A stretch of DNA of 64,000 nucleotides from an uncultured Clostridia bacterium (GTDB lineage Bacteria; Bacillota; Clostridia; Christensenellales; Borkfalkiaceae): positions 1 through 64,000 of the forward strand of contig CANQMN010000009.1 in the NCBI GenBank assembly GCA_947624965.1, read 5' to 3'. This document shows, piece after piece, positions 49,601 through 59,453 of the stretch (the stretch's first letter is position 1; each line of letters begins with the position of its first letter). The position numbers and the translations under genes are program-made. The notes below the pieces were generated by a model, which was given only the letters and a program-made list of their open reading frames with translations, ran no database searches and was not told the DNA's origin.

Positions 49601-50986
49601 CTATATTTTGGTAAGAGTATATCCTTCCTTGCTGTCCTTCACGGCGTAGCCCAGTTCTTTTAATTTTTCGCGCAGTTCGTCGGACTTCGCCCAATCCTTG
49701 CTCTTGCGGGCTTCCCACCGCTCTTCGGCGATCGCCTTGACTTCGGCGGGCGCTTCCTCCTCTTTCGCGTATTTTCCGAGGTATTCCGCGGCGTCCCGCT
49801 TGAACAGCCCCAAAAGGGAATACGTTTCGCGGATCTGGTTGGTGATGCGCCTTGCGCGCGCGTCCCCCTCCGCAAGCAGGCGGGAAGCCTCCTTGAAATA
49901 GCCGTAAAGGTCGGCGATCGCGCGGGCGGTGTTGAAGTCGTCGCTCATCGCCTCGTCGAATTTTTCGTCGATCGCCGCTTCCTTGCCCGTCTCTCCGGGG
50001 AACGCCCGTTCCGCCGCCGCGATGACGCCGTAAAAGCGGACGAGATGGGCTTCCGCATCCGAAAAGAAGCTGTCCGTGATGTTGACGTCGCCGCGATAAT
50101 TCGCCGAGAGCAGCGCGAATTTGAGCGCCTCCGCCGAATAGCGGTCGAGCACGTCCGAGAGGAGCAGGACGTTCCCGAGCGATTTGGACATCTTTTGTCC
50201 GTTGATCTTGATGAGCCCGTTGTGCGTCCAATAGTTTGCGAACCGCTTGCCCGTGAGCGATTCCGTCTGCGCGATCTCGTTCTCGTGATGGGGAAAGACG
50301 AGGTCGCGCCCGCCGCCGTGAATATCGATTTGGTCGCCGAACGCGGCGCGGTTCATTGCCGAACACTCGATATGCCAGCCCGGTCTGCCCTTGCCCCACG
50401 GGGAATCCCACGCGATCTCCCCCGCCTTCGCCGCCTTCCAGAGGGCGAAGTCGTAGGCGTTCTTCTTCGCCTCGTCGTTTTCGACGCGCACGCCGTCGAG
50501 CATGTCCTCCTTGCTTCTGCCCGAGAGCTGTCCGTAAGAGGGACAGCTGTCCACGTCGAAGTACACGTCGCCGTTTTGGGCGGCATAGGCGTGTCCCCCG
50601 TCGATGAGCGCTTGGATGAAGGAGATGATGTTGCCGATGTTCTCCGTCGCTTTGAGCCAGACGGTGGGCTCGCCGATCTCGGCGCGCCGCATCGCGCCGT
50701 CGATGTTTTCTATCATCATGGCGGCGTATTTGTCCGCGGGAATGCCCGTCTCGTGCGACTTTGCGATGATCTTATCGTCTACGTCGGTATAATTGCGCGC
50801 GTACAGGACTTCGTAGCCCTTCTTTTCGAGAAAGTTGCGAAAGACGTCGTACACGAGCGCCTGAAAGGCGTGTCCGATGTGGGCTTCGCCCGAAACGGTG
50901 ATGCCGCAGGCGTACATCTTCACCTTGCCGGGGGTCAGGGGGACGAACTCCTCCTTTCTTCTTGTCAGCGAATTATAAATTTTCAT
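49601..50986 (-). CDS. cysS: Cysteinyl-tRNA synthetase
   Basis: KIYNSLTRRKEEFVPLTPGKVKMYACGITVSGEAHIGHA, GWHIECSAM, KMSKSLGN. Confidence 0.96.
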   Translation of the reverse strand: MKIYNSLTRRKEEFVPLTPGKVKMYACGITVSGEAHIGHAFQALVYDVFRNFLEKKGYEVLYARNYTDVDDKIIAKSHETGIPADKYAAMMIENIDGAMRRAEIGEPTVWLKATENIGNIISFIQALIDGGHAYAAQNGDVYFDVDSCPSYGQLSGRSKEDMLDGVRVENDEAKKNAYDFALWKAAKAGEIAWDSPWGKGRPGWHIECSAMNRAAFGDQIDIHGGGRDLVFPHHENEIAQTESLTGKRFANYWTHNGLIKINGQKMSKSLGNVLLLSDVLDRYSAEALKFALLSANYRGDVNITDSFFSDAEAHLVRFYGVIAAAERAFPGETGKEAAIDEKFDEAMSDDFNTARAIADLYGYFKEASRLLAEGDARARRITNQIRETYSLLGLFKRDAAEYLGKYAKEEEAPAEVKAIAEERWEARKSKDWAKSDELREKLKELGYAVKDSKEGYTLTKI

Positions 50987-51530
50987 GTTCTTCCTCTTTG
51001 CCGCCGCGGATCTTCACGACGCGCCCCGGAACGCCCACGACGGTCGCATACGGGGGGACCTCTCCGAGCACGACCGCGCCCGCGCCGATGCGCGCGCCCT
51101 CGCCCACGGTAAACCCGCCCAAAACTTTTGCACCGCACGCGATGACGGCGTTCTTTTTGACGGTGGGGTGGCGTTTTCCCCTTTCCTTGCCCGTGCCGCC
51201 CAGCGTTACGCCCTGATAGATGACGACGCCCGCCTCGACCTCTGCCGTCTCGCCGATGACGACGCCCGCGCCGTGGTCGATGAACACGCCCGGCGCGATC
51301 TTCGCCGCGGGATGGATCTCGATGCCCGTGCGCCGCTTCGCCCATTCGGAGACCGCCCGCGCGAGAAATTTCAGGCGGATGCGGTACAAAAACGCGGCGC
51401 GGCGGTGCCAGACGAGGGCGCGGACGCCCGGGTAGAGCAGCCATGTTTCCGCCGCATTGCGGGCGGCGGGGTCGTTTTTCAGCGCGGCGGCGATATCGGC
51501 GCGGAGACTTTTGAACATCATCTCGTACAT
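50973..51530 (-). CDS. cysE: Serine O-acetyltransferase
   Basis: IEIHPAAKIAPGVFIDHGAGVVIGETAEVEAGVVIYQGVTLGGTGKERGKRHPTV; overlaps the cysS start. Confidence 0.93.
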   Translation of the reverse strand: MYEMMFKSLRADIAAALKNDPAARNAAETWLLYPGVRALVWHRRAAFLYRIRLKFLARAVSEWAKRRTGIEIHPAAKIAPGVFIDHGAGVVIGETAEVEAGVVIYQGVTLGGTGKERGKRHPTVKKNAVIACGAKVLGGFTVGEGARIGAGAVVLGEVPPYATVVGVPGRVVKIRGGKEEEHENL

Positions 51531-51560
51531 CTTATGCCGCCGCGGCCGCCGCGCGGAACG

Positions 51561-52184
51561 TCAGCCCCGCTTGATGGGTAAATTCTCGATCTTATATTCC
51601 GCGAGACACGCATCCCGCATCTCCTCGTTGAAGAGCTGCTGCGAGATGAGATACTCGCACACGATGTCCCGCACGCTTGCGTGGTCGAGCGAGAAGCCGC
51701 ACACCGCGAGCAGGTTGTTCGCGTCCTGCAACTGCATGCGGCAGACGAGCGCGAGCGCGAGCACGGTGTTCTTTTCGGGATACAGCTTCCCCTTTACGAT
51801 GCGCCGCCAGAACGCGGGCTCGACCGTGAGTTTTGCCCCCGCGCTCTCCGCCGTCTCATTGTAGCGGGCGAGCGTCGCGGGGAGGATCTTCGCGAAGGTA
51901 TACTTGCGGAACCTGTCCCGCACGCGCTCCGTGAACGGGATAAACGAAAAGCAGAACGTGAAATCGGTGTCCGCGAGCCCCTCTTTCAGCCGTGCGAGGA
52001 GCGCGTCCTTCTCCTTTTGGCAAGAAAGGCGCATGGCGTCCGACGGGCGGCGGGTAATGTTGCCGTCCTTGGCGAGATAGAGCATCTCGGGCATCTCGTA
52101 CCCTTCGAGCGCGGAGATCTTCACATAGTCGGAATACCGCGCGCAAAAGTATTCGTCCAGCCCTTCGAGAAAGTTGCGTTCCAT
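51561..52184 (-). CDS. Hypothetical protein with possible Xre-like helical C-terminal region
   Basis: Start MERNFLEGLDEYFCARYSDYVKIS; YPEKNTVLALALVCRMQLQDANNLLAVCGFSLDHASVRDIVCEYLISQQLF resembles HTH-like helices. Confidence 0.6.
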   Translation of the reverse strand: MERNFLEGLDEYFCARYSDYVKISALEGYEMPEMLYLAKDGNITRRPSDAMRLSCQKEKDALLARLKEGLADTDFTFCFSFIPFTERVRDRFRKYTFAKILPATLARYNETAESAGAKLTVEPAFWRRIVKGKLYPEKNTVLALALVCRMQLQDANNLLAVCGFSLDHASVRDIVCEYLISQQLFNEEMRDACLAEYKIENLPIKRG

Positions 52185-52478
52185 ATCGGATATTCTACCA
52201 TTATATCCCGAAAAACGCAATCGTTTTCAAAGCGCAAATGAAAAAGTTCCGCGCACGCGCGTCCCCTTTCTATGCGCGCCCGCACGCGGGAGCGTTTCGC
52301 AAAATGATAGATTTGTATCAATACATTCGTATAAATGTTAAAAACTAACATGTTTAACATTAAATATAGTGAGCAGAGCGGGTTTTTTCACAATATTTTA
52401 CAAAATTTTTTGTGAATTCGCTTGCCAAGGAATATATTTTGTGTTAATATCTGTACAGAATAAAATTCGGAGTGCGTT

Positions 52479-53237
52479 ATGAAAAGGGAAAGAATTGAAG
52501 AAATCGCCGCCCTTCTCGACAAGCGCGGCAAGCTCTCCTTGGAACAGTTGGACGACTTTTTCCCCGAAGTGTCGCAAATGACGCTTCGCCGCGATCTGTA
52601 TCAGCTCGAACAGGCGGGGCGCATCATCCGCGTCCGCGGCGGCGCGATGTCGGTAAAGGAAGTGCAGAAGGTCTCGGGCGAGCCCTATGTCCAGAAAACA
52701 GTGATCCATCCCGACGAAAAAATGCGCATCGCCCAGAAGGCGGCAAGCCTCATCGAGCCCAACTGCTCCCTCTTTATGGACGGCGGCACGACGGCGCTCT
52801 CCCTCGCGAAGGAACTGCCCGACGTGTGCATCCATGTGTTCACCAACGGGCTCGCGGTCGCCATCGAGCTTGCGCAGAAAAAGAACCTCAACATTACTTT
52901 GCTCGGCGGACAGGTGATGAAGGACAATCTCTCCACCGCTTCCCCCGTGGCAAAATCGTATTTTGAAGAGACGAACTTCGAGCTCGCGATCATCTCCGCC
53001 TCCGCCTTTACGCCCGAGATCGGCTTCTCGTGCAGTTCCATGGTGGAAGCCGACCTCTTGAAGATGGCGCGCAAGAAGGCGAAGTCCCTCTACATGATGC
53101 TCGACAGCTCGAAGATCGGCAAGATCATGCCGCACACCTTCGCGCGCATCGACGATATCGATGTGCTCATCACGGACGACGCGTTCCCGCCCGAACTCAA
53201 AGAGCTGTTCACGCAGAGAAATATCGTCGTCATGTGA
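52479..53237 (+). CDS. DeoR family transcriptional regulator
   Basis: MKRERIEEIAALLDKRGKLSLEQLDDFFPEVSQMTLRRDLYQLEQAGRIIRVRGGAM and DeoR effector domain. Confidence 0.93.
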   Translation: MKRERIEEIAALLDKRGKLSLEQLDDFFPEVSQMTLRRDLYQLEQAGRIIRVRGGAMSVKEVQKVSGEPYVQKTVIHPDEKMRIAQKAASLIEPNCSLFMDGGTTALSLAKELPDVCIHVFTNGLAVAIELAQKKNLNITLLGGQVMKDNLSTASPVAKSYFEETNFELAIISASAFTPEIGFSCSSMVEADLLKMARKKAKSLYMMLDSSKIGKIMPHTFARIDDIDVLITDDAFPPELKELFTQRNIVVM

Positions 53238-53276
53238 GCGTTCCGCACGAATATCCCGCCCCGCGCGGGCGAAAAA

Positions 53277-53303
53277 AGAGAGGCAAGTTGCCTCTCTTTT
53301 TTT
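53277..53303. terminator. Intrinsic terminator between convergent genes
   Basis: AGAGAGGCAA-G-TTGCCTCTCT followed by TTTTTT. Confidence 0.8.
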
Positions 53304-54066
53304 ACCGATCTTTTTCGGGCTTGTCCGCTTTCGGCGCGGACTTCTTTTTGCCCATGCGCGCCGTGAAGCTGTCCTTGGCGGCGGCGAGCTGTTCCCTGAA
53401 TTCGGAGAGTTTCTCGAACGGGAACACGAAGCCGACCTTCTCCTTTGCCGCCTCGCGCTTTTCGCGCAGCGTCTCTTTGAGCTTTTCGTAGTGGACGACG
53501 ATGCCGTGCTCGCAGGCAAACTTCTTCATGCGCGCCGCAAGGTGCAGCGAGTGCCCCAGATCGACGAAGAACACGCCGAAGAAGATGCCCACGACGAAGG
53601 CGAACTCGATGTGATGCACGAACCAACGAACCGCTTCGATGACGGGCTCGTCGATGACGAAATAGAAGAACGCCGAGACGAGCAGCCAAAACAGCGAGAA
53701 CAGCGGGCAGATGATGCCCTGGATATTCCCCCAACGGTTGGAATAGTCCCAAAGTTTGATCTTCATCCCCTTGATGAAGATGAGCCCCGCGATGTATTCG
53801 ATGAGCGTCATGGCGACCCCCATGATGAGGATGATGAGCACGGCGTCCAGCCACGCGTAGCCCGTGTCCATCGGGATGCGCGAGATGCCGAAAAGCCCCG
53901 CCACGCCGAACCCGTACAGCGGAAGATAGGGTCCCGTCAGAAAGCCGGGGTTGATCCACTTCTTCGCCGTGAAAAAGCGGCGGAAGAGCACTTCGAGGCA
54001 CCAGCCGAACACACTGCCCACGAAGAACAGAAAGGCAACGACCAAAACAGCGTCGATAAAACTCAT
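53302..54066 (-). CDS. Putative ABC transporter permease (CmpB-like membrane family)
   Basis: VLVVAFLFFVGSVFGWCLEVLFRRFFTAKKWINPGFLTGPYLPLYGFG; polytopic. Confidence 0.8.
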   Translation of the reverse strand: MSFIDAVLVVAFLFFVGSVFGWCLEVLFRRFFTAKKWINPGFLTGPYLPLYGFGVAGLFGISRIPMDTGYAWLDAVLIILIMGVAMTLIEYIAGLIFIKGMKIKLWDYSNRWGNIQGIICPLFSLFWLLVSAFFYFVIDEPVIEAVRWFVHHIEFAFVVGIFFGVFFVDLGHSLHLAARMKKFACEHGIVVHYEKLKETLREKREAAKEKVGFVFPFEKLSEFREQLAAAKDSFTARMGKKKSAPKADKPEKDR

Positions 54067-54132
54067 ATCTTTTTTCCTCTGTAAACGAAGCCCCTCTCCG
54101 CGGAGAGGGGCTCCCCTTTTTTGTTTTTTGCT

Positions 54133-56364
54133 TTATGCGCCGAACAAACCGTCGAGCCCTATGGCGTGCAACAGGTTGAAGTCGCGGAACACGACGACGC
54201 ACACGAGCGAAATGGTGGACATAATTTTGATGAGGATATCGAGGGAAGGTCCCACGGTATCCTTCAAAGGATCGCCCACGGTGTCGCCGACGACCGCCGC
54301 GTCGTGCACGCTATCGTACCCCTCTTCGCCCTTCTTGACGCCCTCGACGCCGCCGCTCTCAATGTACTTCTTCGCGTTATCCCACGCGCCGCCCGCGTTG
54401 CCCGTGTAGATGGCGAGCATGATGGCGGAGAGCGTCGCGCCGATGAGAATGCCGCCGACAAAGCCCGGTCCGAAGATGAACCCGCACACGACGGGGATGG
54501 CGATAGCGACGATGCTCGGGACGATCATCTGTTTGAGCGCGCCCTGCGAGGAGATGGTTACGCACTTGGTGCTGTCGGGGTCCTCTTCGCCCGTCAAAAT
54601 TTTGGGATTTTCATGGAACTGGCGGCGCACTTCGTCCACCATCTTGCGCGCCGCTTTTGCAACGGCGTTGATCAGCATTCCCGAGAACAGGAAGGGGATC
54701 GCCGCGCCCAAGATGGCGCCGACGATGACGTCCCCGCGCACGATGTTGAGGAGGAGGTTCGCGCCGTCCTCCATAAAGCCTTCGCCCGCCGCATAGAGAT
54801 AGCTCGACATCATGGACATCGTAGCGAGCGCGGCGGAGCCGATCGCAAAGCCCTTGCCGATCGCCGCGGTCGTGTTGCCGACGCTGTCCAGCTTATCCGT
54901 GATGGCGCGCACGTCCTCGTCGAGCATGCTCATCTCGGCGATGCCGCCCGCGTTGTCCGAAATGGGACCGTATGTATCGACGGAGACGGTCGCCGCGACG
55001 AAGGAGAGCATGCCCATCGCGCCGCAACCGACGCCGAACATGCCGCCGAGCGCGAACGTCGAGAAAATAGCGACGCCCAAGATGACGACGGGGATCATCG
55101 TGGAGATCATGCCCGTTGCCATGCCTTGCGTAATGGTGAGCGCCGCGCCTTCCTTGCTCGCGCGGGAAATGTTCTTCGTTGGCTTGTAGTCGTAGCTCGT
55201 GTAGTATTCGGAGACAATGCCGATGAGAATGCCCGCAACGACGCCGACCGCCGCGCACACCCACGGCGTAATGGCGCCGATGGAGAGCTTCGCGGCTTTC
55301 AATATCTCGGTCGTCTCCTCTTGGAAGAGGAAGATGGAAAGAAGGCACCCGCCCACGAGCGTTACGCCCGCCGAGATCCATGTGGCGAGGTTGAGTTCCA
55401 TGTGCGGATTATCCGAAAGTTTTGGCTTCAAGAGCGGATAGGAGATGCCGATGACGCACCCGATGAGCCCGATCCCCGCAAACAGGATGGGGAAGAGCAG
55501 CATTCTTTGGAGAAGGCTCGCCGTAAGTCCCTCTGTGTGGACAAACAGTTCGATGGCGAGAATGACCGTCGCCATGATGGCGCCGACGTAGCTTTCGAGA
55601 AGGTCTGCGCCGAGCCCCGCGACGTCGCCCACGTTGTCGCCCACGTTGTCGGCGATGGTGGCGGGGTTGCGGGGGTCGTCCTCGGGAATGTGCGCTTCCG
55701 TCTTGCCGACGAGGTCCGCGCCCATGTCCGCCGCCTTGGTGTAGATGCCGCCGCCCACGCGGTTGAAGAGCGCGATGATGGAGCAGCCGAGGGCGTAGCC
55801 CGAGAGCACGATGGAGAGGTTATAGCTCTGCTGTGTGATGGGGTTGACGTTTTCGATGACGGGATTTGCCGCGTTGATGTCGATCATGCCCTCTGCCCAG
55901 CCGAAACAGCAGTAGACGATAATGGCGCCGAGGAGTGCAAAGCCCGCCACGCACAGCCCCATGACGGAGCCGCCGCGGAAGGCGACTTTCAAGGTCTTGC
56001 CGATGTTGCGGCTCTCGTTCGCCGCGTTCGTAACGCGCACGTTGGCGTAGGTCGCGATCTTCATGCCGATGAAGCCCGCCGTAGCCGACATCACCGCGCC
56101 GATGACGAAGGCGACGCCCGCCTCCCACGCAATGAACAGGGCGAGCACGACGGCGACGACCGCGCCGATGATGGCGACGATCTTATATTCATAGAAAATG
56201 AACGCGTTCGCGCCCTCGCGGATCTTCGCCGCAATGTTTTGCATGCGCTCGTTCCCCTCTTTCAGCTTCTTGGTGAGGTAGAAGTTGAGCGCCGCGTACC
56301 CGAGCCCTAAAACCACCGCGAACATGACGATGATCATGAGCAGGTTGAGATACTTGGGATCCAT
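54133..56364 (-). CDS. hppA: Membrane-bound ion-pumping pyrophosphatase
   Basis: GGGIYTKAADMGADLVGKTEAHIPEDDPRNPATIADNVGDNVGDVAGLGADLLESY, DNAGGIAEM, GVEGVKKGEEGYDSVHDAAVVGDTVGDPLKDTVGPSLDIL. Confidence 0.97.
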   Translation of the reverse strand: MDPKYLNLLMIIVMFAVVLGLGYAALNFYLTKKLKEGNERMQNIAAKIREGANAFIFYEYKIVAIIGAVVAVVLALFIAWEAGVAFVIGAVMSATAGFIGMKIATYANVRVTNAANESRNIGKTLKVAFRGGSVMGLCVAGFALLGAIIVYCCFGWAEGMIDINAANPVIENVNPITQQSYNLSIVLSGYALGCSIIALFNRVGGGIYTKAADMGADLVGKTEAHIPEDDPRNPATIADNVGDNVGDVAGLGADLLESYVGAIMATVILAIELFVHTEGLTASLLQRMLLFPILFAGIGLIGCVIGISYPLLKPKLSDNPHMELNLATWISAGVTLVGGCLLSIFLFQEETTEILKAAKLSIGAITPWVCAAVGVVAGILIGIVSEYYTSYDYKPTKNISRASKEGAALTITQGMATGMISTMIPVVILGVAIFSTFALGGMFGVGCGAMGMLSFVAATVSVDTYGPISDNAGGIAEMSMLDEDVRAITDKLDSVGNTTAAIGKGFAIGSAALATMSMMSSYLYAAGEGFMEDGANLLLNIVRGDVIVGAILGAAIPFLFSGMLINAVAKAARKMVDEVRRQFHENPKILTGEEDPDSTKCVTISSQGALKQMIVPSIVAIAIPVVCGFIFGPGFVGGILIGATLSAIMLAIYTGNAGGAWDNAKKYIESGGVEGVKKGEEGYDSVHDAAVVGDTVGDPLKDTVGPSLDILIKIMSTISLVCVVVFRDFNLLHAIGLDGLFGA

Positions 56365-56480
56365 ATTCTCCGAAATCCTCCCGAAAATAGATACTGCGCA
56401 TATTATAACACTTCCGAACAAAAATGTCCATGATTCGGAAAGGTTTCGGAAAAAAATGTTTTCTTGCCGCGCGCGGACGG

Positions 56481-56690
56481 TCAAATGTTGCCGAGAAGAT
56501 AGTCGCCCGAAGCGTTGAGCGCCGTCATCAGCCCCACGAGGACCTCCGTCTTGGGAAGCCGCCGCCCCTTGCAGTAACGCCCGAGCGTAAAGCGCGAGAT
56601 CCCCACGGCGCGCGCGACCTCTCTTTTGCTCATGCCGCTCCCCTCGATGGCGAGCGTCAGCCTTTTGCCGAAAAGCCGTTTGTCAAACAT
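56481..56690 (-). CDS. Small Xre-type helix-turn-helix protein
   Basis: MFDKRLFGKRLTLAIEGSGMSKREVARAVGISRFTLGRYCKGRRLPKTEVLVGLMTALNASGDYLLGNI; a longer ORF extends upstream to 56924. Confidence 0.75.
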   Translation of the reverse strand: MFDKRLFGKRLTLAIEGSGMSKREVARAVGISRFTLGRYCKGRRLPKTEVLVGLMTALNASGDYLLGNI

Positions 56691-56999
56691 AATGAAACTC
56701 CCGAAAAAATTAAAATTTTTTAACGCCGCAAAAAATGCGGAAAAAAACCGAATGAAAAAATGTTCCGCGGACTTATCCCGCCCCGCCGCGGGCACGGAAA
56801 AAACTTGTTCGCCGCTTTTTGAAAGCGGCAAGGCGCCCTTTGCGCTTATCGAAAGGTCGGAAACCGCGCCCCGTTGCAACAAAGCGGGCTCTGCGTTCTT
56901 CAAACTCTTGCGGAACTCTACCATATTATATCACGCCCGCGCGCGTTTGTCCACTTTTTCGGAATTTTCGCGCCGAACGTTGCGGCAACGGATCATCAA

Positions 57000-57028
57000 A
57001 GTATAACTCAAATTAGTTAGCCTGTCAA
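57000..57028 (-). promoter_or_regulatory. Strong sigma-A-like promoter toward the Xre gene at 56481-56690
   Basis: Minus strand TTGACA, 17 nt spacer, TATACT; palindrome GGGTTA-TTAAGT-TAACCC lies just upstream (57036-57053). Confidence 0.7.
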
Positions 57029-57091
57029 CTGTTTTGGGTTATTAAGTTAACCCTTTTTCGTTATACAATAACGCAAAAGGGGAAACATCGT

Positions 57092-57394
57092 ATGGTGAGT
57101 ATTCTGGAAAAAATCGAACGGCTGCGCAAGGCGCGGGGATGGTCGGTCAACAATCTTGCGATGGAGGCAATGCTGACGCAATCCACCGTGAACAATCTCT
57201 ATATGCGCAACTCCGAACCCAAGCTCTCGACGCTCCGCGCCATTTGCAACGCCTTCGGCATCACGCTTGCCGAGTTTTTCGCCGAAGAGGACGAAACGCG
57301 GGACACGGACGTCGCCGAGCGGCTGCATCGGCGCATCGATGCGCTGTCCCCCGCACAACAGGCGGCGCTGCTCGCCTTTCTCAACGAAGAATAA
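57092..57394 (+). CDS. Xre family transcriptional regulator
   Basis: MVSILEKIERLRKARGWSVNNLAMEAMLTQSTVNNLYMRNSEPKLSTLRAICNAFGITLAEFF. Confidence 0.92.
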   Translation: MVSILEKIERLRKARGWSVNNLAMEAMLTQSTVNNLYMRNSEPKLSTLRAICNAFGITLAEFFAEEDETRDTDVAERLHRRIDALSPAQQAALLAFLNEE

Positions 57395-57521
57395 CGTTTT
57401 CGGCGTCCGAGAATATGAAAAAGGGGCGGGTTCGCTTCTTTTTCCCATAACGGCGGGTTTCTGTTTTCAGGACAACATGCAAAGGGAGCGCAACTTCGGT
57501 TGCGCTCCCTTGTTTCGTTTC

Positions 57522-59288
57522 TTATTCTTCGCAGTTCTTTTTGAGAACGGCAAGGCTCTCTTTGAGTTCCTTGGGCAGGCGGTCGCCGAACTGCGTGTAG
57601 TACTCGGCAATTTCGTCCGCCTCCGCGCTCCAACGCTTCTTATCCACATAGAGGATGCTTTCGAGCTTCTCCTCGGTGTAGTCGAGCCCTTCGAGGTCGA
57701 TATCCTTCGCGTAGGGAACGTAGCCGATCGCGGTCTCCCGCGCGTCCACCGTCCCGTCGCAGCGGTTCAAGATCCATTCCAAAACGCGCATGTTGTCGCC
57801 GAAGCCGGGCCACAGGAAGTTGCCGTCCCCGTCCTGGCGGAACCAGTTGACGTTGAAGATCTTGGGCGGATTTTTGATTTTTTTGCCCATCTCGATCCAG
57901 TGTCCGAAATAGTCCGCCATGTGATAGCCGCAGAACGGCTTCATCGCCATGGGGTCGTGGCGAAGAACGCCCACCGCGCCCGTCGCCGCCGCCGTGGTCT
58001 CCGAGCTCATGATGGAGCCGACGAACACGCCGTGGTTCCAATCGCGGGACTGGTAGACGAGGGGCGTCGTCGTCGCCCTTCTGCCGCCGAAGATGATGGC
58101 GTCGAGCGGGACGCCCTCCTTGGAATTGAATTCGGGCGAGAGGCAGGGGCAGTTCTCGGCGGGCGCCGTGAACCGCGAATTGGGATGCGCCGCCTTCACG
58201 CCGCTTGCGGGCGTCCAGTCGTTTCCGAGCCAGTCGATGAGTTTTTCGGGCGGCTGTTTGGTGAGCCCTTCCCACCACACGGTGTTGTCCGAAGGGTCGA
58301 TGGCGACGTTCGTGAAGATGGTTCCCTTTCGCGTTGCGGCGAGGGCGTTGGGGTTGGACTTTTGGTTGGTGCCGGGCGCGACGCCGAAGAAGCCGTTTTC
58401 GGGGTTGACCGCCCACAGCCTTCCGTCCTCGCCGAGCCTGATCCACGCGATGTCGTCGCCCACGCATTCCACTTTATAACCCTTTTCGAGATAGTGCTTG
58501 GGCGGAATGAGCATGGCGAGATTTGTCTTGCCGCACGCGGACGGGAACGCCGCCGCGAGATATTTCTTTTTGCCGTCGGGATACGTTACGCCCAAAATGA
58601 GCATGTGTTCCGCCATCCATCCCTCCGTTTTTCCGAGATAGGACGCGATGCGCAGAGCGAAGCATTTCTTGCCGAGGAGCACGTTCCCGCCGTATGCGGA
58701 GTTCACCGAGATGATGGTGTTGTCCTCGGGGAAGTGCATGATGTACCGCTTTTCGGGGTCGACGTCGCACTTGCAGTGGAAGCCCTTGATGAAGTCGCCT
58801 TCTTTGCCGAGATAGTCGTAGATCTCGGTGCCGACGCGCGTCATGATCGCCATGTTCAGGACGACATAGATGCTGTCCGTGACCTCGATGCCGATTTTGG
58901 AGAAGGGGGAGCCGACGACGCCCATCGAATAGGGGATGACGTACATGGTGCGTCCCTTCATCTTCCCGCGGGCGATCTCGCCGCAGAGACGATACGCCTC
59001 GTTCGGATCCATCCAATAGTTGACGGGACCCGCGTCCTCTTTTTTCTTGCAGCAGATGAACGTCCGCGCCTCGACGCGCGCGACGTCGTTCTCCGCCGTA
59101 CGGTGATAATAACAACCGGGAAGTTTTTCCTGGTTGAGTTTGATCATTTCTCCCGTCTTTACCGCCTCTTCGCGCAGTGCGGCAAGTTGTTTCTCGCTCC
59201 CGTCGATCCAGACGATCTGGTCGGGACAGGCAAGCTCGGCGCTCTTTTTTACAAATTCGAGCACCTTTTTGTTTTCGGTCAATGCCAT
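57522..59288 (-). CDS. pckG: Phosphoenolpyruvate carboxykinase (GTP)
   Basis: AAAFPSACGKTNLAMLIPP kinase-1a motif, GDDIAWIRLGEDGRLWAVNPENGFFGVAPGTN, FGGRRATTTPLVYQSRDWNHGVFVGSIMSSETTAAATG; RBS GAGGAGG upstream. Confidence 0.96.
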   Translation of the reverse strand: MALTENKKVLEFVKKSAELACPDQIVWIDGSEKQLAALREEAVKTGEMIKLNQEKLPGCYYHRTAENDVARVEARTFICCKKKEDAGPVNYWMDPNEAYRLCGEIARGKMKGRTMYVIPYSMGVVGSPFSKIGIEVTDSIYVVLNMAIMTRVGTEIYDYLGKEGDFIKGFHCKCDVDPEKRYIMHFPEDNTIISVNSAYGGNVLLGKKCFALRIASYLGKTEGWMAEHMLILGVTYPDGKKKYLAAAFPSACGKTNLAMLIPPKHYLEKGYKVECVGDDIAWIRLGEDGRLWAVNPENGFFGVAPGTNQKSNPNALAATRKGTIFTNVAIDPSDNTVWWEGLTKQPPEKLIDWLGNDWTPASGVKAAHPNSRFTAPAENCPCLSPEFNSKEGVPLDAIIFGGRRATTTPLVYQSRDWNHGVFVGSIMSSETTAAATGAVGVLRHDPMAMKPFCGYHMADYFGHWIEMGKKIKNPPKIFNVNWFRQDGDGNFLWPGFGDNMRVLEWILNRCDGTVDARETAIGYVPYAKDIDLEGLDYTEEKLESILYVDKKRWSAEADEIAEYYTQFGDRLPKELKESLAVLKKNCEE

Positions 59289-59453
59289 TTTGTTACCTCC
59301 TCGGATTCCCTTGCGCGGCGGATCGTTCCCCCGCACGATATTATTATACCACGTTTCCCGAAGGAAGTAAACAATTTGAGATAAGTTTTCCGCCCGTCCT
59401 TCCTTTTGGCGGCGACATAGAAAAGCGCCGCGCCCTGTTCGGCGCGGCGTTTT

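Noticed and set aside
54121-56310. 729-aa plus-strand ORF opposite hppA
   Set aside because: Shadow ORF rich in Asp/His/Arg; hppA motifs are clear on the minus strand.
57267-59384. 705-aa plus-strand ORF opposite pckG
   Set aside because: Shadow ORF; pckG motifs on minus strand are decisive.
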